A stretch of 64,000 nt of DNA from Vespula vulgaris. Its lineage: Eukaryota; Arthropoda; Insecta; Hymenoptera; Vespidae. Location of the stretch: positions 3,304,070-3,368,069 of the forward strand of contig NC_066587.1 of the NCBI RefSeq assembly GCF_905475345.1, read 5' to 3'. The position numbers and the translations under genes were made by a program. Below are positions 38,184 to 51,310 of this stretch, in pieces; the first letter of the stretch is position 1, and each line of letters opens with the position of its first letter. The notes below the pieces were generated by a model that was not told where the DNA came from, ran no database searches, and saw only the letters and a list, made by a program, of their open reading frames with translations.

Positions 38184-38706
38184 CTTACTTCGTTCTACAA
38201 TTAGCTCTATCATCGTGCTAAATTCCTTCTATTACCATACGAACTAGACACGGCTAAGTCGCTTTAAAGAAAATACATTTCGAATAGCTGGAGGTACTTC
38301 ACTGGTCATTGTTTATTTGCGTTCGAAACGACTCTGAAAGATCCACAGCCTGAATTCAGAGTAGCGAGAAGCGGGATAGTCCGTTTCGAAAGTCCATTTG
38401 GTAAAGCCAATGACTATCGAGCCGGCACGATTTTCAACAACGAGAGAATAGCGGATTCGCGTCAGCGAATCGAATTTATATCAAGAGGTATTATAGCACG
38501 ATATATCTATGCTTTTGCGCCTTTCCACTTAAATTCCGCATATCGTGCTTTTTATTTGTAGGGAACAAAAATGCGAGGAGAATTGATACTTAGCGAGATG
38601 AAATATTCATATAATTATTTTTATAGGAGAAGGAGGAAAATATTTTTTAAAGAGGAATCTCTTAATATTTGAATAATAAAAAATTAAACAAGAAGGAAAA
38701 ATAAAG

Positions 38707-38739
38707 AACAGAGAGAGAGAGAGAGAGAAAGAGAGAGAG

Positions 38740-38826
<87 letters not shown>
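38707..38826. repeat. symmetrical (GA)n-(TA)n-(GA)n array
   Basis: GA at 38711-38739, pure TA at about 38741-38775, then GA at 38776-38826. Confidence 0.95.
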
Positions 38827-39908
38827 CATTAAAACCTTATAAATTAGTAGAGCTGTTTATCATGAAGAGTTCTTTCTGACTGATGGTTGAGTTACATAGT
38901 TACCATAGTTACATGTTTTAATAAGGCCAAAGTAAAAAAAAAAAAAAAAGAAAAGGAGAAAAAAGAAATAAAGGAAAGAAAAAAAAGGGAAAATTCTGCA
39001 TCATCCACCAAGTTCTTTATGAAACTTTATGAGCTTCATAATGACGCACAGGCGCATCTAGATTTTTACGAACGCGCCGCATCATGAATACTCCGGACCG
39101 TGATTAATCAGGTTCAAAGTTTTGAAACGAACGCTTCTTGAATACGATAAAAAAGGAAATGAAGAAGTAGAAAAGATCGACCGTGAATAAGACGTTGCAA
39201 AATTTCTTACAAACTGTCTTCGTTAAGTATTCGATGTTTTTTTTCCTCACAGCGTCTCCTTCATTAAATTAAGAGGAAGGTATACAAGAAATTATTTTTC
39301 TTGGTTACCGTTTCACAAATTATTGCGACGTATTTATTTACCTTACGTTTTTTATTGTGACATTTTCTTACAATTTCTCGAATATTTGTATCTTTTTTCT
39401 TATAATTTGTGTAAGCGAGGATGCAACGAGCGAAAAATAGCTAATATTAAATTCATTTAATCGTGTCACGTACGAATCAATGAACTGAGTAATACGAAAA
39501 CGGTCACCGTTGAATCTAATCGATATTATTGATGTTAGATGTGAAATATTTTAAAAATTGGAATCATTTCATCTTTAGATGTAGATTTTTCGAAACGAAG
39601 ACATATTGAATGATTCTATGTAGTACTTTCATTCACAAAAATTTCAATAACATTTCAATGATATTAGTTATCATAGAACGTTCACGAATATCATAGAATG
39701 GTGGCCTTTCAAAGAAATCTTTTATCTCGTTCAATGTGCTGATCTCAAAGCGTTTGCCAAGCATATCGATCTTTCAATTCCAAAAATCGATCGTGAAATA
39801 CGCACGAGAATTAGCTTGGAGATCTCTGTAAACTCGTTTTCCAACTGGGGTGAAACGAAACTGATACTCGACTTTTTCGTACGTAGCTATTACGCTTTTT
39901 CTCTCCTT

Positions 39909-39911
<3 letters not shown>

Positions 39912-39982
<71 letters not shown>
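39912..39982. repeat. (CT)n microsatellite
   Basis: About 35 uninterrupted CT units, among the longest in the window. Confidence 0.95.
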
Positions 39983-39986
<4 letters not shown>

Positions 39987-42501
39987 CTTTCTCTCGTATT
40001 ATATATACAGATATACATATAAGGTTGTTCTCTTAGAATCCGCGTTCGAATTTGACGTGCAAATATTTATTAACATTGGTGAGATTAAAGGAAGTCAAAG
40101 TCGAAAATCGAAGCAAAGTCAGAAGGATGAAAAAGAAAATATCTGCAATCCGTAAAGAAAAAACGAGGAAAGTATTTTAAAGAAGAACTCAGACTCGGAT
40201 TGGATAAAAGCAAAAAAATAGTAATTCGACGTTTCGTCAATATCGTGAAATAAAAAATCAGATATTAATGGTGGCCGATTGAAAGATCGACGGTGAGTTC
40301 AACAAATTGTCTAATCAAGTAGACATATGACGAATCTAAAGAACGAAATTGGTTCTCGTCTACGAGTAAATCTCACATCAGACGAAAACTGGAAAGATTT
40401 GAGTCGAGATCGATTTCCCTTCGTGGATTTATGTGACTATTTTTTATTTCGGATCTACCAAAGACAGATTCTATGACGTAGAATTACGATCCTGTAGAAG
40501 GAGGTCGTCTTTTATCTTTCCTCCTTCTTTTTTCCTTTCTCTTCTTCTTTCTGTCCTTTCCCATTTTTTTTTTCTTTTATTTTTCTTTTCCTTTTTAGAC
40601 CAATCATGGAACTTTGACTTTCTTAGAAGGTTATTTTCTTTGAAAGTTAACGAACCAGGAATTATTGCGTATATCTTCTTAGACTATATTTCGACTTTTT
40701 TTTTTCTTCTCTCTGTTTTGTTCGTTTTCCATTCTTATAAGTAAGGAAATAAGTACACGTGTGTGTCAATGGATGAGCTTTTGTTACAACGAGCAAAGCG
40801 TATAAATAATAATCATTGTCGTCGTCGATGGTCTCAAAGGTCGTTGAAGTTTCTTAGTTTTGTCTGATTGTTCAGAAAGTCTTGAAAATCGGAAACTTTT
40901 GTCGAGTTCAACCATTTTCATAGTTTCCGTGGATAGATGTACTCGTATATTCAGTATAATCGAGCATTCATTAAAATGCTTTATGATAGAGTTCCGTTGT
41001 ATATATAACGAAAAAATTAAAATCATTTCTAACGATGCATAGACTTTTAATTAAAATAACGGCATGGATGCGTCCTAATTAAGAATGCGTGATTATAGTA
41101 GTAGAAACGTAGAATCGAGAGGTTTCTCAACAATTTCAGAATATCGTTTAAAATTTTCCTCTTATTTCCTCGTTCTCGAGAAGTACTCGCAAATGAGTCA
41201 TTTCGGTTTACAAACGTAATACTACAAATTAAAATTACGCATCGATGAGCAAAGTAAGCGTTAAATAAATTAGTTATGAGTAACTTGAAACTAGGGAGCT
41301 CACCAGTAAATCACTAAATATTTTCTCTCGATATCTCGCTGGTTCAATTTTTTTTCTCTCTCTTCGAACTCGTAAAACATCGACTTTATACTTTTCTATT
41401 TCTTTTTAAATTTATGTAAATACGGATATACGTACCATAGAATAATATAGTATACATATAAGAAAATGCTTGCGTTATATCGTGAAGATTTTACAGTTTG
41501 GCATAGTTTTTCTTTTATGATTAATACGAGTAACAATTCGACCGTGTTCCTACTTCTTTTACTTTCCTATTTCATCTTTCTTTTTTCGTATACTTGGCTA
41601 AGAGATTTCGTCTGTTACGAATCATACAAGAAATCGAGCAACGTTTACCAGCTACTTTTTCCTTCTTCATTCTCTTCCCCTTCTTCTCGTCACGAGAAGA
41701 CAGCTACGAAACATTTTTATTCTTTTGCGAAAGGATAAAGAGTTTCGTGAAAAGTGCCGAAGCATCTTGACCGTAAAAGAATGCCACTCTGCGACCATTT
41801 CTACTGCATTTATTCATACATTCGTACTTACTTTCTTCCTATCCACGTACACACACTCTTCTATATCCTATTCCTTCTCAACTTCTCTACGAAAGGAACA
41901 TTTAAATTTTACGATGAAGATAATATCGAAATATTCTGCCCTTTTCCAGCGTTACAGTTTCATTTAATTGCCTTCCCGACATGGTAGTTCGCAAAGAGAG
42001 AAAAAAATGAATCTCGGTAAGTGCGTGCAAGAAAGAGAAATAGAAAGAGAGATATAGAGAAAGCTGTATAGAATCGTGAGAACTGAAAGCGTTCGACAGA
42101 ATCGGTCAAGGAACAATAGAAAACTTTTTGGAACGTTACCATTTCGTTTTACTGCATCCATTTCGTTTAACGCTCGACGCCGACCAGTCGGTTATTTTCT
42201 ACGAATTCGAATTGGAATATGCCTTCTGTTTTGTTCATAATTCTCCGAGTCATCGTCCTCGTTGTTTGCTTCATGATGCATGCCTGACGTCATGCACTTT
42301 TATTCCTCGTAACTTTATATATTCTTCGTGCTCGCAACTTGAGTCTTTTTAATTGAGGAATTTCTGCTTTTAGCCGAAATGATATCATATTTAGACGGTC
42401 TTTCGTTTTTCAAATTTAACATGTGACCTTATGAAACATTAACGTTATACTTATAGTATATATATTACAGATATATACTTACATATTGTTCATTTAAATA
42501 A

Positions 42502-42532
<31 letters not shown>

Positions 42533-43440
42533 GTCTTTATTCCTTTCAATTAATCGAAAAAAAGTTCTAATGATCGAAAACATAAAAAAAAGTTGATTTT
42601 CTCTCGAGTACACGATCACGTGTGTTTTCGTTCGTTCTATTTCACTCTTAAAAAAAGATTTGTTTATCGTTCTGTTGGATTATGATAGAGATTTTACTAT
42701 ATTGAAATTGTAATTATACGATAACATACGATATGATATTTTCCTACGTAATTCGAGATTGTTGAAAATGCTTGAAACGTATTGTGCAATAAAGAGAATA
42801 CTGTGAACGCGTCCCGCCTCTGGAATTTCGGGACAAAAGACAAGTGGTTTGCGTATATTCGCATCGGGGTCGTTTGCGATTTCAACGGGTCAAGGAACGC
42901 ATTTGTCTCTGTAGGAATAATATTCATCGTTGACAACCGATTATACCTACTACGTACTACGCGCACGTATCGTATATATTCATACGTTTAACGAGATATT
43001 TTCTTTTCTTCTTTTTTCTTCGTTTTTCATCGTATTTTATTTTATTCCTTTCTGTTTTCTTTTACGATCGTTCTATCACCGAAATTCTATTTTACATTAC
43101 TATTTCGATCGTAATTAAATGTAGTTCCCTTTCATGTACGAATTATCACTTGTTTTTTTTCCCCTATAAAAGCCAAAATATGAAAAGTAAAATGCAATTA
43201 GTTCGTGCTTTTTTTTTTGGAGAAGAGTTTTATTAGATACGTTTATGTTGGTATTCATATATTTCTATATACGCGGTACAAAGCACGTTTGTATACAGAG
43301 GTAAATGTCCGTGATCGACCCCTGTATCGATATCTTTGACCTTTCGATTAATATACTTTTATGAGGGTTCATTTTTTATTATATAGTTGTTCGATATGAT
43401 ATAGAATTATTTCTTAGTATTACGAATATCTCTGTTATGT
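39983..43440. other. unique non-coding DNA, no gene seen
   Basis: AT-rich, with pyrimidine tracts near 40500-40600 and a CT run at 42502. The frames (103 codons at 40433, 90 at 41466) are Phe/Ser/Leu-rich translations of these tracts. Confidence 0.5.
42502..42534. repeat. (CT)n microsatellite
   Basis: A short CT run with one TTT interruption. Confidence 0.85.
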
Positions 43441-43442
43441 AG

Positions 43443-43510
43443 ATACATACATACATACACACACACATACATACATACATACATACACACACACATACAT
43501 ACATGCATGC

Positions 43511-43544
<34 letters not shown>

Positions 43545-43545
43545 A
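43443..43545. repeat. compound (ACAT)n(CA)n(TA)n(TG)n array
   Basis: ACAT and CA blocks on the left are followed by GCATGCAT, TA and a TG run at 43521-43544. The left CA/CATA part and right TG part are complementary, so a cruciform is possible. Confidence 0.9.
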
Positions 43546-46500
43546 CACATAAAGTAATTTAATAAATTTGTAGAGAGATTATTTTCGGATTGATAACGAT
43601 CAATTTCTATCTTCCGAAATAAATTAATTAAAACCATTGTAGATATTGAATATATTTAATTGCTAATACCTTCTTTCTTACGTTAAAGACAAATGCATAT
43701 TTTCCATTACAACTAGATACCTATAGGTACTTCTCGATTAACGTGAAAGTAAGATTTTCTTTTGGTGAGCAATAATGACGTCCCGGAAAAGGAACGAGAG
43801 CAGTTCTTAGCCTTTGTCCCATCGGGAAATCCATCTCGGTGTGTGTTGGTGCAAATTGGTTTTCGAGGAAGAAGTAATCTCGTGCTCGAAAGAGTCCGAT
43901 GTCCCCGTGGAAAAGTACTTAATGAAGTGTACCCGTCGAGGAAAGAGAAAGAAGAAGAGGAATAAGAAGTCATGATAAGAGAAGAGAAAAAGAAGAGTGA
44001 AAGAATCGAAATCGTAGAGAGGACAAATAATGAGCCATATATTGAAAGTCTCTTGTGTAAAAATACTTGTGACAAAAACTTTACTTTCTCTTTGATTTTT
44101 ATTTGACATATATATTACATCGATTTATCTTTCTTTTTCTTCTTTTTTCTTTGAGAAAATATGTAGAGATATATCTAATTTATTAATTCAATTATACAAT
44201 TTGTTATGTAGTACAATGTATACAAAGAAAATATCACTTTGTTGTACGTTTTCGAGAATAGTCAATATTATCAACGAATATTTATTGGATATTGTATAGA
44301 AAAAAAAAATGTCGTCGCGTATATTTGTTGAAATAATCAACATCGCCATCAAAAACATTTTGAAGTTTCCGAATGTAACGCTCTTCAACAGAGGAATACA
44401 AGTGTAAGTGCTTTTCATCTACACTACTTTTTGCTTCTGTTTTCTTCTATGTCACTTTTCTTTCAACGAGGACCAAGTCCGTACCGTAATTCACTACGGG
44501 GATGCTTTCGTGTAAGATAGATTGTCTCTTTTGTTCGACATGAAAACGTGATTTTACGGAGGCGATGATTTTAACCTGTGTACCTTGTTCTAAGAAAATT
44601 TGTGTTCTCTCTTTTAACAGAATTAATAGAACTTACGATCAGAGTGCGCCTTTATCGTTCACTCTAAAGCATTAAGATTACTTTGATTCCATTATATTTA
44701 GATTAGACAAATGTTGACAAGAATTTATCTTCTAAACGTATAGTTTGTATTTAGAAAATATTTTTTCTTTTTCCTTTTTTCTTTATAGTAATTCGACTGG
44801 TTTTTCTCGAATAAGCCACATCTAAAACACACGTGTAAGATATTATCGTAAAAGAGAAGTTTTAAAACCGGCGGCCTCCATAGAGTGAAATATCTTATTA
44901 TTTCGTAAGAGCAAAGTCACTTAACGGTACCATCGCGTCTTTCTCATTTCTAGAGGAGTTTTCTCCCGTCGCATTACATAGAGATCCGTTGTTGGAAAAA
45001 GCGAGGAACAGCCGAAGAAAAATGTCCTGAACGGTAACGCTCCGAGGTCAAGTGATTCTTTCCTCGTTCTCGCCTTTATCGAGTGGCAATCGTCGAGACT
45101 AGTTCAAATTTCGCGGCCAATCGGTCTCACAAAAGGAGAAGATATTCTTCGTTTCACGGTTTACACTCTTTGCTTTGGATAAAAATTTCTTTCCTATCCG
45201 AAAAGCTTACGAAAAAATAACAAAATAAATAAGTATTATACTTGCAATGTACACATTCGATATATTAAATATTACATACTGCACATACGTTAAAAGAGAA
45301 CATTTTTCGTATTATATACTTGTCGTAGTACATCGAAATTGGCAATTTTATATTTGAAAAAAAGGAGATTAAAAATTCATCGAAGAAAGGAGAAACGATT
45401 TTCTAGGAAGCTAAGGTATTGAAAATCTTATGACAAACATTTTATTTTATAGATTAAAGCGACGTTCGTTTTGGTTCTCTCTGTTCGTGCTCGGTCAATG
45501 CTTCGAGGTCTTATTAACTACAAGGACGATCGTTTAGTAGTTTCCGTAGCACGATGAATACCGTAAGACTGAAAGTTCATAACTTTCCGAGTTGAGATGT
45601 GGGTGGAAGAGAATAAGAGACGAGGAGGATTGAGAGAGAAGGGAGGAAAGAGAGAGAGAGAGAAGGTGAGTAGGTGGGCAGGTGGATGCGACCTATAACG
45701 AAGGTGGTGACTTTAGACGATGTTAGTAAGCTGCTAGAGCGTTTCGAAGCTTCGATGCGGTTCGACGACAAACGAGCCATCGATCATCAAGTCTTTCGCG
45801 CTTGGCGCTCCCAAAGGCTTGTCTCCATTGACGTTAACGATCGTGCGCGTGCCACGGTGTAGTAGCACTGACTGCCTATAAACTTTCGCTTGGAACGACG
45901 ATTAATTTCGATAAGAAACTTTAGCCGGTCATTCTTCTTCCGTTACAAGCTTTTCCTTCTGACAATATTCGTATGAAAGCTCAAAGATCGAAATCTTTAC
46001 TCAAGAATCATATATCGAGGCTTTAATTTCGAAAATTCTCAAATTCAACGATGTATGAATATTTTCAAAATAGATATATTATTATGATTTTAGATCGTAT
46101 TAGTCCGATTGAAAGTTAAATCGTTGGATCGTGTTCATCAATGATACATTTTATAATGTGTCTATTAAATGACGTCAAAAGATATCGATCGTTTTATACG
46201 CATACCGATAAGAGCCTTTATAAATTCCTTGGAGATTTTCTCCGAAGCCAGGGGCTTTGTAATATCAGTCATATTGTTCGTTGTCACATATTCTCCGGAG
46301 CACGGCCCAATGAAAAAGTTAATTACCCTCGTGTCCTCTCTTATGATCGCATTTTTAAAAGCATTATCACCGAAAAATTGTGTTACGTTAAACCGCAAAC
46401 TTTTGTTGGTTAATTCTCACTCTCTCTTTCTACGTTCCTCTGGTTTACTCTTTTGTGGCCTACTTTTGAGAGCGAGCATGTAACAATTCAACCCCGAAAA

Positions 46501-48060
46501 TTCGACGGAGTTATACGCAATAAGGGTAAAAAGATGTGCCAGAGCTTTTTCAAGCGAGTCGCTCGCAAAAGATCGAAAAAAACAATTTACAGAAGAAGAA
46601 AGAAAAAAAAGGAAAGATAGACAAAAAACGTGATACAATGTGAAAAGTAAAAAAGAAAAATAATACGGACTGATTGCTTTAGTATTGCGGTCGGTTTTTA
46701 GAGAGAAAACGAAAGGCGAGCCTGGCTGTCGCGAGCTCGGTGATAAACGCGCCATTTCTGAATTGGATGATTGTCCCTTATTACGCGCGAGTTCGCCATA
46801 ATTGTCTTTGCACACGCTATACCGACGTGCACGTTCTCCCCCTTAACTTAACTTAACTCGTCGCAAAGCGTTGACCAAACGAATGAAAGGAGTATGTCGT
46901 ACACATACACTATAGCTAGCTAAAGCAGAACGAAAAAAGACCAAGAGAAAGGATAAAAGAAAAGACAGGAAGAAAAACGTTTCAATGCCACGAAAGGAGA
47001 GCTTTTTAGCATGGCGTTTTGCTTGAGAAATTCAAGGAGGTCTTTCGAAGCGAATCGATTTCTTGGAACGAGTCGAATTTCTAAAACTACACCCTGTACT
47101 ACCTATGGAAGAACTTCTTTTCCTTCCCGCGAGCTTTCGGAGTTGCATTTTCGAGAGAAAGCTGAACGAACACTGTGAACTTCAATTTGGTTTTATCACT
47201 ACGCTAGCTTCGCCCTGGATAAACGTTCTTTTCCCTTCTCTTTCTTTTTCTTTTTTTTCCTTTTTTCTTCTTTTCTTTTTTATTTTCTCGCCTTTTTTCT
47301 TTCCTTTCGTTACGGCTTCGTCCAGATGTAACGGCGAGTAAACGCTAATTGCTCGTTGCGGCCAAAGAGGGGAGGAGGCTACGATAATTGTTTCCTGGCA
47401 ACGCGTGCGGTTCCACCCTATTATCGTTTGTGTTGAACGCTATTAGACACGTATATATGTACTCGCTATGTTGCTTTTGCCTACATCCCACCTTGATCCT
47501 TTGATCCGCTTTTTGAGAAATTCGCTACGAGTTCACTCGATCGTGAAAAAAAGTTAAATTTCCAAGTTTCGTTGGAGAAGTGATTGAAAGAAGAAAATAA
47601 ATAAATCATTTTATCGTTGCAAAATTCACGCAGAATTTTAAGAAAATTTATTTTATATTTCAATACGATTTTTACATAATGTTAATTAAAATAATATTAA
47701 TAACGGACAAAAATATCATGAAATTTTCATTTAATTCGTTATTGTAATAAAAACATACATATTTTTATTCTTATAATACGGCTTTGGGAAACGAACGAAA
47801 GGGGATTCTCATTTTGCTTATTGTTTGAAATTATTAATTTTCATCTTCAATTATGGTTAGGGAAATTAAAAAAAAATTTTGGACGCGATTATTTTCTTCC
47901 ACTCATCTTCGCATGAAATTATTATCCTACTTAAACGACATCCATTTTATTTGTTTTTTCTTTAGACTGCACATTTCTAAGGCGTACGAGAAAAATCCGA
48001 CACTTAAACGGTAGATTCTAGTAGTACCGGAAGGGCTCCTACGACGGTTCTTCCTTTCTT
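43546..48060. other. unique non-coding DNA, no gene seen
   Basis: Alternating AT-rich and moderately GC-rich patches; the 45.5-45.9 kb patch is described separately. TTAAC repeats three times near 46846-46857. The 132-codon minus frame at 46417-46815 passes through poly-Phe/Ser and is not convincing. Confidence 0.5.
45671..45862 (+). other. unassigned open frame next to a donor-like site
   Basis: A 62-codon frame after an in-frame TAG has no ATG at its start (its first start-like codon is GTG). It encodes a charged, non-repetitive peptide containing LDDVSKLLERFEASMRF, which reads like an amphipathic helix. AAG|GTGAGT at 45661-45671 is a strong donor match just upstream, preceded by a purine-rich tract. 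If that donor is used, this frame is intronic and probably meaningless. Confidence 0.1.
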
Positions 48061-48061
48061 T

Positions 48062-48065
<4 letters not shown>

Positions 48066-48110
<45 letters not shown>

Positions 48111-48118
48111 GTCTCTTT
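48066..48118. repeat. (CT)n microsatellite
   Basis: About 20 CT units, then GTCT variants. Confidence 0.95.
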
Positions 48119-48119
48119 C

Positions 48120-50200
48120 TTTTTTCTCGTTCTCGTTCTCTTACTTCCCGATAAAGTAAGGCACACGGACGTTCGTGAATTATGTAACGAGCGGTAATCG
48201 ACTCGCTTTACGATGCAAATTACCATGAGCGCGTTAAAACATAAAATTTCTTCTGATTCCTTCGCGAAGGTTCTTCGCACGTTCTGGGCTTTTACTGTTC
48301 GTGTGTTACGAGTGTTTCTGGAAAAAATACAAAAAAAAGAAGAAAATAAAAAAGAATTTGTTTTAACATTTATATTAGATCTTTTTTAAGGCACTTATTT
48401 ATTTGTTTATTTTTTTTGTATTTTTTACAAAAGCAATCATAATATCCCTTAGTAAAATAAACTAGCAGTTTAAAACTGCATATGCATTAATGTCTGCCGA
48501 TAAAATAATTTAACAAACGACGAAGCGATTTTATCGTGGACCTACGTCGCGCTTGTAATTGATCACGTAAACTCGCATATCCAACAACTGGTTGGTTCCT
48601 TTCTCAACAAAGACTTGTAGATTTAATAGTAATATGAAATGCATTCGTTGCAGAGCTTGCACGCGATAAAAATTAATGGCTATTTGGTATAGATATCGTT
48701 CTAGAACGGAGAAAGAAATTAAGGATATAATTAAATAGGTAAGCAACGTTATCGTTGTTACTTTCGTTAAGGTATTATAAATAGAACAGTTTTTAACCAT
48801 TTCGTTTACCGCTTGCCATGTATATTATTAATAGTAGCATTATCTCTGCTATCATATATCGTCTAATGTCTAAGGTTGTTGGCTGGTACCATGTTTACCG
48901 AGTACTTCTTCGAAAAGAGAAAGAGAATGAAAAAGAGAGATGAAGGAAGGAAAGAAGAAAGAAAGAAAAAGATCACGCACGAACTCTTCATCGAAAACGG
49001 TACTCGAAACGCGTCGATCAAAGTACGATAAATTTTCTCTCCCATTCTGCAACGGGGAGTCACGAGTTGCTTTTAATTCGGTCGAATTTATCGAATTGCC
49101 CTTTTCCTCGCGAAAATACGCTTAACTCGCTCCGTTTCGTTGTGCGAGGACTTGGATTTTACGCGAGCTTCCAGCGAACGTGTATCTCCTATTCCTTTTC
49201 TTCTTTTTCCCCATTCTCCCTATTCTTCCTTTTTTCCATTTCTTTTTCTTGTGCGCACGTGACCCACCTAGAAATGAACTTTACCCCGTTCACGATGGGA
49301 AAATATCCTTTGCACTCTCCCTACTTACAATTAGACGGCTCTTAGCGTTTATCTTGTCCTTCTTTCTCCCTTCTATTTTTGTCTTTCTTTCTCTGTCTTT
49401 ATATTTTTTTTTTGTCCCTTCCTTTTTTGTACTTTTAAGTCGAGTTAATTAAAGAACTCAGCACCGTCTATATTATCGAATTAGCACGAAGGATCTTTCT
49501 TTCTCTCACTCTCTCTCTCTTCCTCTCTCTCTTTCTCTCCTTTTCATGTTTAATATCCTTTCGAGTTAATCTTAAACGTATGCACTTCACGATTGGTCTT
49601 CATTTATAAAACTCTTTAACACTTCCTCTGTAAAATATCTACATCGAATTACGGTAAATATCTGAATGTTAAATAAACAAGTTTTAATAACAATGAAAAT
49701 AGAAGAAAAGAGACGATTAATCTTTCGTTCGACAGATTCTCGTAAAATCATGTTGAGTTGCCACTTTGGATAACGAACGTAATCTCTCGAACGAGGTCAC
49801 CGTGGCTTCATAATTTCCGCGTAGGTTGATCATCCTCGTAGTAGGTACCCGGTGCATTTACTTCGACGGTACAACAGCAACGACTCGTTTCCTACCCTTC
49901 CCCTTCTTCTATCTTACTCTCTCACATTCTCTTTCTCTTCTCTATCTACTAGGTACAGAAAGCTCTGCAGCATTTGTACATCCTTGATTATTCGCAACTA
50001 CTCCACTCGTAGTTCAGCTGTCAGAAAGATAGGTGCGCTTCCACTTGGGCATTGCATCTTCACTGGCAGGTATTGCATTCTACCGCGGGATAAGCCCGTG
50101 TAATAATTGATACAAGCTCCGCCAGGAAATCATACTCGTGAAACAGATGCGATCTCGTTTCGTCTGTCTCTCAATTTTCTTTATATGTTATGTATAAATA
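48120..50200. other. unique non-coding DNA, no gene seen
   Basis: AT-rich sequence with pyrimidine-rich stretches at 49195-49250, 49360-49430 and 49500-49540. A donor-like AG|GTAAGC occurs near 48738 without a supported exon. Confidence 0.5.
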
Positions 50201-50204
50201 TATG

Positions 50205-50212
50205 AGTGTGTG

Positions 50213-50261
<49 letters not shown>
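50205..50261. repeat. compound (TG)n(TA)n array
   Basis: TG at 50205-50220, TC, then about 19 TA units. Confidence 0.95.
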
Positions 50262-50263
<2 letters not shown>

Positions 50264-50936
50264 CTTGAGCGAACTCTCTAAATCGTACTTTCTAATTCGT
50301 GATGAGATTCTGTTCATTTCCGTCTACGAAATAATAGAATGACTGTAAAATTCTCGGGAGAAGATTTCACTTTCCGCTGGTCTTATTACCACTTATTACT
50401 ATTATTGACAGATTAGTTCTTTCCAAAAAGAAGAAAAATTTAAGTCGATGATAATTTAGAAAAAAATTCTGTGCACGTAGTAATAAAAATAGCAAAAAAA
50501 TTTGTGCTAAATTTTTTGTGTAAAAAAATTTGTAGCTAAAGTTGGAAGTTTTAGAAATTATTAATTGTCTTTGGGAATTCAATTATAATCAATTAAGCGC
50601 GATAAATCATTTATTAAAGTCTATTAAAACATATAGAAGACACATATGTGTGTTATCGTCAGAAATTATCTCTCATTTTTTATTAATGCGACCGAAGTGA
50701 CATCGATCGTCAATCCGAAAAAAGAAAGGGAACAAAAATTAGAAATATCACGTTGACTCACGAATTCTCATCGTTCATTAAAAAAGGAAAGATGCAAGGG
50801 CAAGAAAAAAAGAAAATAGAAAAAAAAAAGAGAAATGTGGTGGCCACATGTTTCGGGTCTTTTTCCTCAAAAGAGAAAGAAAAAAAGAAGGAAGAAAAAA
50901 ATGTGAAAGCTAAGACGTCGGAATTAGGACTGTTCG

Positions 50937-51192
50937 TTGGTTATCCATATCTGTCACTTTAATTTTATAGACTGGAGTATTCTATATTTTCATGAAATTT
51001 CAACCAATGCATGATACTCTGCAAAGCAAAGTGAGAAAGGGATTATAGTGATATGCTTTTCTTCTTCTGTTTATCACAGTTAGATGGACTGGCTTAGGAA
51101 AGGGAGAAGATATTCTATTGTAGCATGGGCTTGGCTTAATGCACAATAATTCATTACTGTAGTTGCCTTGGCTCCACCTGTAACTTTCAGCA
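50937..51192. promoter_or_regulatory. CpG-free 256-bp island, candidate conserved non-coding element
   Basis: No CG dinucleotide occurs over 256 bases, in a window where CpG normally appears every few tens of bases. The segment holds TGTTTAT (51068-51074, forkhead-like), paired ATTA/TAAT cores near 51147-51156 (homeodomain-like) and CACCTG (51175-51180, an E-box). It has no long open frame and is not a simple repeat. In Hymenoptera, CpG depletion usually reflects germline methylation of transcribed sequence. A different sequence origin or constraint is the alternative. Confidence 0.3.
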
Positions 51193-51280
51193 CGAAAAAA
51201 GGGGAACTAACAGAAGGCTTGGCCATAACTTTATTCGTCGGAAACGCTCGCGTACACATAAAAGAATGATACAGAGGGAA

Positions 51281-51310
51281 AAGAGAGAGAGAGAAAGAGA
51301 GAGAGAGAGA
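51281..51310. repeat. (GA)n microsatellite
   Basis: A short GA run with one AAAG interruption. Confidence 0.85.

Noticed and set aside
46768..46790. TGATTGTCC, resembling miR-219
   Set aside because: Only the seed region matches, and downstream sequence gives no hairpin.
48150..48175. TAAGGCACACGG, resembling miR-124
   Set aside because: Only the first eight bases match the family, and no complementary 5' arm is present upstream.
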